Shown piece by piece: positions 8,622 through 15,457 of a stretch of DNA of 64,000 nucleotides. The DNA is from JANXQG01 sp964615095 (lineage in GTDB: Bacteria; Planctomycetota; Planctomycetia; Pirellulales; Thermoguttaceae). Below the pieces are notes generated by a model. It saw nothing but the letters and a program-made list of their open reading frames with translations, made no database searches and had not been told where the DNA came from. A program made the translations under genes and the position numbers. The stretch is taken from contig CAZTPX010000003.1 in NCBI GenBank assembly GCA_964615095.1, positions 62,001-126,000 of the forward strand, given 5' to 3'. Within the stretch, counting starts at the first letter, position 1; every line of letters begins with the position of its first letter.

Positions 8622-10439
8622 TTATTTCCTTCGGAAAACCATGATATACGGCAGCCGCCAGTAATTCTGCACGCTGGGCACGTTGGGAAACGGCGTCAAT
8701 TTCCAGTTAATGTCTAATTCAGTCGGCTTGGTCGGCGGCACGTACTTCGCGATCTGGTCGTCCCAAAGATGAGCCGTTTCCAAGGGGGAACGCGGTTCGA
8801 GAATTCCGACCACTCGATAGTACTTGTCGAGATAATCCCCCGCCCAGCGGAGAATCTCCGTCTCCGAACTGGGTTGCGTCAGCCACGAATAGTGGACGTT
8901 GGCAAAGACAAAGTACTTTGGCTCTGACTTTTCGATCTCCGCGATCATTTCCTTCTGCATCTTCAAGGCCAACGGCTGTGCTTCGACGAGACCGTAAGTA
9001 TAGATGTAACCCGTGGCCGAATGCCGTTGGGCGTCAAAGAAGATTTCCGGCTCCGAACCGAGCACGGCGATCGTATCGTCCGCTTCCGTGCGAGCTTTCA
9101 AGTACTCGGCAATCGCCGGGCACTCCAGGAAAGGGTTGCCCAAATAGGTCAGCCGGCAGGCCTGGAGTGGCTTCCATGTAAAGAAGAACGCGCTCTGCGC
9201 CCATACGGTCCAACCCACCGCCGCCAACACAACTAACGCCATCGACGCCGGTAAGGGACCGAATCCGCCCGCCACGGCCGGCGGCGGCTCGGGCTTGCCA
9301 GGCTTGGTACGCCCCCGCTTCTGCCGCGCGGCCGATGCCGGAGAATGACTGGCAACCGCGGCAGGCTGCATTGTATCTCCAGCCCAGAAGCGGCCGCAAG
9401 CCAAGTCCCAGAGCAGCCGGCAACCGACCCCGACCAACAACGCCACGGCGGGGAGCATGGTGATGAAATAGTGCTCGCGGAAGTAGAAGCCCGGGCAGAC
9501 GCAAAAGAACGAGAAGACCAGCCATGCGAACACGAACGACCGCAGACCCGGCTTGCCCCGCCCCAAAATAGCCACACCGGCAATTCCAACCAGTGCCAGC
9601 AACGCCATTGGCCAGTTTGCGAAGACCACGCCGCCGCCATGTTGCCGCAGGCTTAGCCAAGCGTACGCTAGCGGAATGTTCTGCACGTATTTCGACGCGT
9701 ACTCGACCGTCCAGAACCAGAACTTCTCCCACACGCCGGCCCGCCAGAGCCAGAAGCAAGTCAAACCGTAAGGTAGCACCGCGGCCAGCGAATACAGACC
9801 CAAGGCTGCGGGCAATCGCTTGCGCGGGTAGACGGCCAGCCGCAGCCCGAGCAACAATAGATATCCGCCGCCAAACATCATCAAAAACACGCCTTGCTGC
9901 TTCATCAGAAAAGCGATTCCCATCAACAGCCCGCTGGCCAGCGCCTGCCACAAGTGGCCCGATTGCAGGTGCCGCCAGAGCAGATAGGTCCCTGCCAGCC
10001 CGAAGAAGGCCACGAAATGCGTGGCGTGGGCCGCCATGCCCAGGAAGGCCGGACTTTCCGACAGGATCGCATAGGCGATAGCCGCCATGCCCGCCGAAAA
10101 CGGATCGAACAACTCCCGCACAAAACGATAGAGCAACACGATCGTCGCCAAATTCACGGCCAGCAACCCCAAGTGGATGCCCGATGTCGTCTGCCCAAAG
10201 ACGGCCATCAAGGCCGCGTAGGCCAGGTAGGTGCCGGGCAGTTTCATGTTGTAGGCCAGCTTGTAGGGCGGCACGCCTTGCAGGATCAACTGGCCGGCAT
10301 AGGCGAATTCGCCTTCATCGCGTTCCAAGGGGAATTCGCGCAGCCGGACGCGCACGTAGATGGCAAAGATCAAGGCCATCGCCAGCAGGGTCCAGGCGAT
10401 GATGTCGGCGATGCGTGGTCGAGTAGCGGATACTGCCAT
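8622..10439 (-). CDS. GT39/ArnT-like membrane glycosyltransferase
   Basis: A 605-residue protein with about ten or more membrane segments. After the first one comes FPLERDEGEFAYAGQL, matching the conserved Asp-Glu loop of GT-C family 39/83 enzymes (PMT, ArnT), followed by NMKLPGTYLAY. An Ala/Pro/Lys-rich linker near residues 355-400 separates the membrane half from a soluble C-terminal region. Such enzymes transfer a sugar from polyprenyl phosphate to protein or lipid on the outer side of the membrane. It is the first gene of a two-gene unit, with the 752-residue membrane protein 4 bp downstream. The acceptor and donor are not evident. Confidence 0.7.
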   Translation of the reverse strand: MAVSATRPRIADIIAWTLLAMALIFAIYVRVRLREFPLERDEGEFAYAGQLILQGVPPYKLAYNMKLPGTYLAYAALMAVFGQTTSGIHLGLLAVNLATIVLLYRFVRELFDPFSAGMAAIAYAILSESPAFLGMAAHATHFVAFFGLAGTYLLWRHLQSGHLWQALASGLLMGIAFLMKQQGVFLMMFGGGYLLLLGLRLAVYPRKRLPAALGLYSLAAVLPYGLTCFWLWRAGVWEKFWFWTVEYASKYVQNIPLAYAWLSLRQHGGGVVFANWPMALLALVGIAGVAILGRGKPGLRSFVFAWLVFSFFCVCPGFYFREHYFITMLPAVALLVGVGCRLLWDLACGRFWAGDTMQPAAVASHSPASAARQKRGRTKPGKPEPPPAVAGGFGPLPASMALVVLAAVGWTVWAQSAFFFTWKPLQACRLTYLGNPFLECPAIAEYLKARTEADDTIAVLGSEPEIFFDAQRHSATGYIYTYGLVEAQPLALKMQKEMIAEIEKSEPKYFVFANVHYSWLTQPSSETEILRWAGDYLDKYYRVVGILEPRSPLETAHLWDDQIAKYVPPTKPTELDINWKLTPFPNVPSVQNYWRLPYIMVFRRK

Positions 10440-10530
10440 TGGAAAGTCGGGACGTTCGGTTCTGGTTCATGCGAGGAAAGGATGCAATAGCGTCTTAGAG
10501 TCTGTTCCGAACGGCTGGGGACCGGTGCTG

Positions 10531-10564
10531 GAGTCCCGGCTTTAGCCGGCTAAAGCCGGGACTC
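10531..10564. repeat. Perfect 34-bp palindrome within a larger inverted repeat
   Basis: 17 bases are followed immediately by their exact reverse complement; each half contains its own small stem CCGGC/GCCGG around TTTA. It is flanked by longer arms: AGAGTCTGTTCCGAA before (from about 10497) and its complement after (10573-10588). Half of the same motif occurs alone at about 32224-32242. It lies upstream of the GT39-like gene in a 437-bp gap. This is a dispersed intergenic repeat rather than an operator, judging from the second copy. Confidence 0.75.
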
Positions 10565-10671
10565 CGGCATCTTTCGGAACAGACTCTTAGTTCCACTATA
10601 GCTGAGCTTTCCCGGTTCGACAATTTGCTGTTAGCCTGTATTACCCCAACATGAAAGATCCTCACACTAAC

Positions 10672-10707
10672 CCGAAGCGCAAGCGAGGGCCCTCGCTTGC
10701 GCTTCGG
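10672..10707. repeat. Perfect 36-bp palindrome
   Basis: An 18-base arm starting CCGAAGCG and its exact reverse complement with no spacer. It lies in the same gap as the 34-bp palindrome but has a different sequence. I believe similar palindromes are common between genes in planctomycete genomes (recollection, not checked). Confidence 0.7.
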
Positions 10708-10769
10708 TTTGGTATTGATCAACTTGGTTGCCGGAGTAGTAGCCGCAAACCGTTGCCACTAAAAGGCTT

Positions 10770-10802
10770 AGAGCCGCAGGGACCGGAAGGTCCCGCGGCT
10801 CT
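10770..10802. terminator. Stem-loop, possible terminator of the small lysine-rich gene
   Basis: Arms AGAGCCGCAGGGACC (10770-10784) and its complement (10789-10802), with one bulged A and a GGAA loop. On the - strand it lies about 75 bases after the stop of the lysine-rich gene and is followed within a few bases by a short T run. It could equally be another dispersed hairpin. Confidence 0.45.
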
Positions 10803-10876
10803 TTCTCGTCGAAATTCGTACTGCAGTCAAGCGAATGGTCGCCTCGATCGAGGACAACCATGGCTGGAAAGTCAGC

Positions 10877-10993
10877 CTAGCACTTGCAGGCGGCCTTCTT
10901 GGCTGTCTTCTTCGCCGTCTTCTTGGCGACCTTCTTCACGGCCTTCTTGGCGACCTTCTTTACGGCTTTCTTCGCTGCTTTCTTCTTGGCCAC
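10877..10993 (-). CDS. 38-residue lysine/alanine-rich histone H1-like protein
   Basis: On the - strand, GTG at 10993 follows GGAGG 7 bases upstream and opens a 39-codon frame ending in TAG. The product is almost entirely Ala, Lys, Val and Thr in KKA/KKVA/KKTA repeats (about half of its residues are Lys) and ends CKC. This composition matches the C-terminal tail of eukaryotic histone H1 and small bacterial nucleoid proteins such as chlamydial Hc1 and AlgP-type repeats, so DNA binding is the likely role (family knowledge plus inference). The repeated codons make internal length changes likely. The clear ribosome-binding site and in-frame repeats argue for a real gene despite its size. The terminal Cys-Lys-Cys could allow disulfide or metal binding. 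Confidence 0.7.
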   Translation of the reverse strand: MAKKKAAKKAVKKVAKKAVKKVAKKTAKKTAKKAACKC

Positions 10994-11321
10994 GGTAATA
11001 CCTCCGTCCAAATGTTGCACCGCACCCAATGCCTTGCGATCAAAAACAGATCACGCACACTGACGGCGGCAGGGGACTGAAACAAATCATACGGTCAACT
11101 TCGTTCGATGCGATTCCTTCGCCTCGCATCCTTGAAGCGACCCGGCACACTCCTGTGCGCCTGAGAGCTTTGAACAAGATATCCGCTTCATGGAAGTTCT
11201 CAACTCGCGTGAAGCCGACGTTCGATCAAGCATCTTAAACTATATTTGTAGCAATTCTTAAATAAATTGCAACAGCTATTCGCAATTTTTTGCGAATCTT
11301 CGTGCGATCGTGTCTCGCTGC
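10994..11321. other. 328-bp gap: leader of the lysine-rich gene and 3' region of the site-2 protease gene
   Basis: No credible coding sequence. 11216-11300 is markedly AT-rich compared with the surroundings and holds two small hairpins: about 11237-11257 (GCAATT/AATTGC) and about 11277-11296 (ATTCGCAA/TTGCGAAT around TTTT). The second lies about 25 bases after the stop of the protease gene on the - strand. The region probably contains that gene's terminator and the promoter of the lysine-rich gene. Confidence 0.4.
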
Positions 11322-12137
11322 TCAGCGCCAGCCGCCATGATAGGACTGAAGCATCTCGTAGCTCGTGAAAGTCAGATAGCCGAAGAACATCGGCATAAGG
11401 AAGAGGGACATCGGCCCTAAGAAATCTTGAAACAGCCCGCCGCCAGCCAGTTTCAGCCCGTGCATAGCCTCGTTCAATGACTGGATGAGCGTAATCGCGG
11501 TCATCAGCCCGCCGACGAGTACAGAAAGAATCAACGATTGGCGGACCGCATCCTTGGGACTGGTCAGAACGAAGATCTGTTGGGCGATCTGGCCGCCGTC
11601 CAAGGGATAAATCGGCAAGAGGTTCAACAAGCCCCACATCACTGTGATATAGAAGACGTCTCCCAGGAAGAGGGTCAATTGGAGGTTTGGAAGAATCACC
11701 AGCGGCACGAAATCTCGCCACGACGAACCCAAGATGATAAGCCGATAGCCGCCCAGGAAATGCAGTCCCAGAACCAGGACTGCGGCCAGAATGAATCCCG
11801 AGGCCGGACCGGCGAAGGCAATCAGCATATCGCCCCAGGGGCCAGGACGGCGGACACCATAGGCCCCCGCATGCGGGATAGCCAGGCCGCCGAAGGAATA
11901 CAGGACGATCGAGGGTCGATATCCGTAGGCCCGCATGACCACCGCGTGGCCCAATTCGTGCAAGAGAATGCAGACGAGCACGGCGACGATCCACAGGAAA
12001 ACGGACATTGGAGCACCCAAGCCCGAGAGAAACAGCGCCATGATCCAAAACCAGGGATGGATCCGCACGGGAAATCCAAATAGCGAGAAATGCAAATCAC
12101 CCTGGGAGGGCGACGGTTCAGCCAATATCACGGGCAA
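11322..12137 (-). CDS. Site-2 protease family (M50) membrane metallopeptidase
   Basis: A 271-residue polytopic protein with the zinc motif HELGH in ILLHELGHAVVM near residue 63 and the second-half motif LLPIYPLDGGQ (the Asp zinc ligand) near residue 175, the two signatures of M50 intramembrane proteases. Six or so hydrophobic segments surround them. There is no PDZ or CBS domain, so it is a minimal type like the planctomycete and archaeal Rip-like forms. It would cut a membrane-embedded substrate; no anti-sigma or other substrate gene is adjacent. It is a stand-alone - strand gene with repeat-bearing gaps on both sides. Confidence 0.85.
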   Translation of the reverse strand: MPVILAEPSPSQGDLHFSLFGFPVRIHPWFWIMALFLSGLGAPMSVFLWIVAVLVCILLHELGHAVVMRAYGYRPSIVLYSFGGLAIPHAGAYGVRRPGPWGDMLIAFAGPASGFILAAVLVLGLHFLGGYRLIILGSSWRDFVPLVILPNLQLTLFLGDVFYITVMWGLLNLLPIYPLDGGQIAQQIFVLTSPKDAVRQSLILSVLVGGLMTAITLIQSLNEAMHGLKLAGGGLFQDFLGPMSLFLMPMFFGYLTFTSYEMLQSYHGGWR

Positions 12138-12255
12138 GACTCCTCACGCGAACAGAATTGCAGATCAACTTGAAAATTGTAGCATAGCAACGGGATTTTC
12201 GTAGGCCGGAACAATCGCAGCGGTAACATCTCAGTGCAATGAAGTGCTTCTTGGA

Positions 12256-12450
12256 GACCCCACCGAGCTTGTCTCGGTCGGTGAATAAGGCTGGAAGGCT
12301 AAGACCGCGCCTCGCGCCACTTGCCGTCCGCCGCCTCGCAGCCTGGGCCGCCTTCGGCGGCCCAGGCTGCGAGGCGGCGGACGAAGGTTGCGCATGGGGC
12401 TTGTTAGCCGTTCAACCTCCCTCACCGACCGAGACAAGCTCGGTGGGGTC
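12256..12450. repeat. REPIN-like nested inverted repeat, family A, copy 1
   Basis: About 195 bp. The outer 29 bases (12256-12284) recur as an exact inverted copy ending at 12450, and similarity continues inward for about 17 bases. Each end contains a mini-hairpin: ACCGAG-CTTGT-CTCGGT on the left (12262-12278) and its mirror on the right (12428-12444). The centre is a separate perfect 28-bp stem with a 3-base loop (12325-12352 with 12356-12383). A second copy lies at 31338-31527 with the same layout but different stems and core. It fills most of the 363-bp gap between the site-2 protease gene and lpxB. Confidence 0.85.
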
Positions 12451-12500
12451 GTTGCTGCATTCCACTGAAATGTTACACATCGCACAGTTTCGGCATCGAT

Positions 12501-13871
12501 TCATCCCGATTCTGCCGGAACTGCGCAGGCTTGTTCCGGCCTACGAAAATCGCTGCCGAGTCCCTTCGCGCCGGCCAATTCGCGCAAAATATAGTTCGCC
12601 GCTCGGGCGGAAGCCCCGCCGTGGGCCACTTCCGCCTTCAGTTGCTCCAAGGCCGCAATCTGCCGGGCTAGCGCCGCGGGATCCTGCAACCATTGGATCA
12701 CGTGCCCCGCCACGGCGGCCGATTTGTCTTCACAAGTGAGATACTCGGGAAACAAGACCTTTTCCGCGCCCGGCTGCGACGGGTCATAGGGACTCAAATC
12801 GGCAGGATAAAGTTCGCCCGTCGAGAGCAGGTTCACCAGCGTGATGTACTTGACCTTGCGGAACCGCTTCTGCACGGCGTAGGCCAGCGGGCTGATCCAA
12901 TAATGGATGACCGTGGGCTTGGTGAAATACAGCAGTTCCATCGACACCGAGCCCGAGCAGGCCATGCAGCAGGTGGCCGCGTTCATCAATTCCGGCGTCC
13001 GACCGGAGTAGACATCGATAGAACGGGGAGGAAGAAGCAGGGGAGATTCCAGATTCTCCCTTTCTCCCCTTCTCCCTTTCTCTCTTTCTCCCCTGCTCTC
13101 TTGCTCCGCATGCTCCCCGCCCACGGTCCACTGCCCGCTGGCTGCTACCATCCGCTCGGCCATCTGCGCGTGCTTCGGTTTGAAAGCCGCCACGGCGAAA
13201 CGGGCCTCGGGCACGGCCTGGCGCACGCGGGCGGCAGCCTTGAGGAACCAGGGCAGATTGTGCAGCACCTCCTGCGTGCGCGAGCCGGGCAGAATGGTGA
13301 CCAGGGGGCTGTTGCGGCGGTTGTGGTCGAGAAACGACTGGTCGAGCTTGTTCTGCCGCACTTCGTCGAAAAACGGGTGGCCGACAAACGTCGCATTGCA
13401 GCCGCGCTGGCGGAACCAGGCCTCTTCGAAGGGCAGGCTGCACAGCACGTGGTCGCTCAATCGCCGCATTTTTTTCGCCCGCCACGTGGCCCAGGCCCAG
13501 ATTTGCGGCGGCGTGTAGTAAAAGACGGGAATACCGTGGATCTTGGCCCGCCAGGCGATCCACCAATTGAAGCCAGGGTAGTCGATCAGGATGACCGCAT
13601 GGGGACGATGGTGTCGGAAGTAACGGTCGGCCCGGCCGGCCAGGTCCCAGAACTTATGCAGATTGGCCAGGGCACGGCCGAACCACATGACCGCCAGTTC
13701 CGTCAAATCGGCATGGAGTTGGCAACCAGCGGCCGCCATCCGCGGACCGCCGTAGCCGACCGCCTCCAGATCCGGGCACCGCTGCCGTAGTCGGCAAATG
13801 AGATTGGCGGCGTGCAGATCGCCGCTGGGTTCACCGGCACAGAAGAACAGACGCAAGGCTCTCGAGGACAT
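12501..13871 (-). CDS. lpxB: Lipid-A-disaccharide synthase with an in-frame insertion
   Basis: A 456-residue GT19-family protein. LpxB joins UDP-2,3-diacylglucosamine to lipid X, making the lipid A disaccharide at the inner membrane. Recognisable features are the N-terminal FFCAGEPSGDLHAANLI (SGExSGD motif), WAWATWRAKKMR, LPGSRTQEVLHNLPW and the CSGSVSMELLY donor-site region. Start is ATG 13871; upstream codons in frame read a repeat-bearing leader. The segment around residues 250-285 (HAEQESRGEREKGRR and following) is not LpxB-like. It is encoded by a purine-rich stretch at about 13026-13115 with 11-bp inverted ends (13036-13046 and 13087-13097), so it looks like a repeat that inserted without breaking the frame, just before the conserved IDVYSGRTPELM. 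Its presence suggests an LPS-type outer membrane. Confidence 0.9.
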   Translation of the reverse strand: MSSRALRLFFCAGEPSGDLHAANLICRLRQRCPDLEAVGYGGPRMAAAGCQLHADLTELAVMWFGRALANLHKFWDLAGRADRYFRHHRPHAVILIDYPGFNWWIAWRAKIHGIPVFYYTPPQIWAWATWRAKKMRRLSDHVLCSLPFEEAWFRQRGCNATFVGHPFFDEVRQNKLDQSFLDHNRRNSPLVTILPGSRTQEVLHNLPWFLKAAARVRQAVPEARFAVAAFKPKHAQMAERMVAASGQWTVGGEHAEQESRGEREKGRRGERENLESPLLLPPRSIDVYSGRTPELMNAATCCMACSGSVSMELLYFTKPTVIHYWISPLAYAVQKRFRKVKYITLVNLLSTGELYPADLSPYDPSQPGAEKVLFPEYLTCEDKSAAVAGHVIQWLQDPAALARQIAALEQLKAEVAHGGASARAANYILRELAGAKGLGSDFRRPEQACAVPAESG

Positions 13872-13908
13872 CCGGCAAAGTATCGCAGATTCCTGCCAAC
13901 CAAGGCAA

Positions 13909-13968
13909 GGCCAGGGAATAATTTCCGTGCTACGGCAGGCAGGGCCAGGGAATAATTTCCGTGCTACG
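13909..13968. repeat. Direct repeat in the lpxB/yqgE divergent region
   Basis: Two identical 26-base units (13909-13934 and 13943-13968) with a 34-bp period, each containing AATAATTTCCGTGCTACG. They lie between the divergent starts of lpxB (13871) and yqgE (14048), so they could hold duplicated control elements or simply be a duplicated dispersed repeat. Confidence 0.7.
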
Positions 13969-14047
13969 AAGGACTTTGCAGTTCTCCCGGGATGGTCTTC
14001 CCCCAGGGGCATTGGTCCGTTACGATTACTTACGTCGGAGGGTCATT

Positions 14048-14596
14048 ATGGAATCGCTAGAAGGCCATTTATTGCTTGCATCACCTGAACTGTTGGACCC
14101 CAATTTCGTCCGCAGCGTGGTTTTGCTCGTTGAACATAACGACATGGGAGCCTTAGGGTTAGTGATTAACCGGCCGACGGAAAAGACGGTCCAGGAGCTA
14201 TGGCAACAAGTGGGCGAATCGCCCTGCGAGAGCGTACAGCCCATCCATCTGGGCGGTCCCGTCCAAGGTCCCGTGATGGCTATTCACACTTCCGACAAGC
14301 TGGCGGAAATGGAAATTGCCGCAGGCGTGTTCTTTGCCGCCAAAAAGCAACACCTCGACGAACTGGTTCGCCACGCGGCGAGTTTCAAGATCTTCATTGG
14401 CCACTCGGGCTGGGGTCCGGGCCAATTGGAGAGCGAGATCGAGCAGGGGGCCTGGAAGGCCATTCCCGCCAAATTGGAGGATGTTTTCGACGCTACTGAC
14501 GATCTCTGGCAACGGCTCATGCAAGCGGCCACCGCCAGCGTTCTGCCGACCATGCTTGGAATCAAGCATATCCCCATCGATCCGTCGCTCAACTGA
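14048..14596 (+). CDS. yqgE: YqgE/AlgH family protein
   Basis: A 182-residue protein matching the YqgE/AlgH (DUF179) family across its length: MESLEGHLLLASPEL at the start, VVLLVEHNDMGALGLVINRP, then HLGGPVQ and a late FIGHSGWGPGQLE segment, each conserved in the family. The biochemical role is not settled; AlgH was first linked to alginate control in Pseudomonas. ATG 14048 is chosen because GGAGGG lies 5 bases upstream; an in-frame upstream TTG (13961) would extend into the direct repeat region. It is divergent from lpxB and convergent with nadD, 14 bp away. Confidence 0.9.
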   Translation: MESLEGHLLLASPELLDPNFVRSVVLLVEHNDMGALGLVINRPTEKTVQELWQQVGESPCESVQPIHLGGPVQGPVMAIHTSDKLAEMEIAAGVFFAAKKQHLDELVRHAASFKIFIGHSGWGPGQLESEIEQGAWKAIPAKLEDVFDATDDLWQRLMQAATASVLPTMLGIKHIPIDPSLN

Positions 14597-14610
14597 ACGT
14601 ATCCGGCCGC

Positions 14611-15222
14611 CTAAGCCTGCCGATACAGCCCGTGCGTCTCAATGTACTTTTCCACGGCTCGCGGCGTGCGGTAGCGAATTCCCTGCCCAGCCGCCACACG
14701 CTGGCGGATGTCGGACGCACACAGGCCGATCTCCGGCATGACAACCTCGTGCCGTCGCATGGCCTCGACCCGCTCGGGCGAGACAATGCCCACGAACGCT
14801 TGGAAGTCCAGCGGCGGCTCGCCCCAGCGACGCACGGCCATCGGCAGGGCCAAATCGCAAATGCGCTCCGGTTGCCGCCAATGGGGCAGATCGCGGAACA
14901 TGTCGGCTCCCAATAAGAAGAAGAACTCGCCTGCCGGGTCCTCCGCGCGGAAATGTGCCAAGCTATCGGCGGTATAATTGACGCCGCCGCGATCCGCTTC
15001 ATAGCGGCTGACGGAAAACGCCGCATGTCCGCCAATGGCCAATTCCAACATCTCGATCCGATTCTGGGCCGCAGTCAATTCCCGTTGCTGCTTGTGGGGC
15101 GGAACCGCGGCCGGCACGAACCGTACGGCGTCCAATTGCCCCTGTTCGCGGCAACATTCCGCCAAGAGCAAGTGACCGAAGTGTACGGGATCGAAACTGC
15201 CGCCGAAGATGCCGATACGCAT
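14611..15222 (-). CDS. nadD: Nicotinate-nucleotide adenylyltransferase
   Basis: A 203-residue nucleotidyltransferase that adenylates nicotinate mononucleotide in NAD synthesis. The N-terminal GGSFDPVHFGHL is the (T/H)xGH nucleotide-binding motif of the family, and FVPAAVPPHK gives the substrate-side PPHK. LLGADMFRDLPHWR is the typical NadD DxxxxxxxW segment. The usual C-terminal SSTxIR motif is reduced to CASDIR, a mild deviation. It is cytoplasmic and monocistronic, convergent with yqgE and divergent from priA across a repeat-bearing gap. Confidence 0.92.
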   Translation of the reverse strand: MRIGIFGGSFDPVHFGHLLLAECCREQGQLDAVRFVPAAVPPHKQQRELTAAQNRIEMLELAIGGHAAFSVSRYEADRGGVNYTADSLAHFRAEDPAGEFFFLLGADMFRDLPHWRQPERICDLALPMAVRRWGEPPLDFQAFVGIVSPERVEAMRRHEVVMPEIGLCASDIRQRVAAGQGIRYRTPRAVEKYIETHGLYRQA

Positions 15223-15263
15223 AACTTGAAAGCTCGGAAGAAAAATGGGATAGTTAGAATGTC

Positions 15264-15418
15264 AAAATCCGAAATCCGAATGTCGAAATCCGAAACAAAT
15301 GCAAATTCAAACGAGGAAATTCCAAGTACGAAACGGCGGGTTCCCGTCCGCGTTTCTGTCATTACATTTTTGGTAATTTGAATTTCTTTCGGATTTCGAT
15401 ATTCGTGCTTCGAATTTT
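15264..15418. repeat. Inverted repeat, family B (TCCGAAATCCGAA type), copy 1
   Basis: Left arm 15264-15311 (AAAATCCGAAATCCGAATGT and on) and right arm about 15373-15418 are imperfect inverted copies, each made of TCGAAATCCGAA-like units followed by an A/T-rich CAAATTCAAA-like tail. The element fills the divergent gap between nadD and priA. Related copies lie at 17811-18031 and 23911-24243. Confidence 0.75.
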
Positions 15419-15457
15419 CGCTTGCCATTCATCATTCATTGCCAGTTTACCTCCTTC

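Noticed and set aside
13872..14012. N-terminal extension of lpxB
   Set aside because: The extra 47 codons read through the 26-bp direct repeats and show no LpxB similarity; the family start is MSSRALRLFFCAG at 13871.
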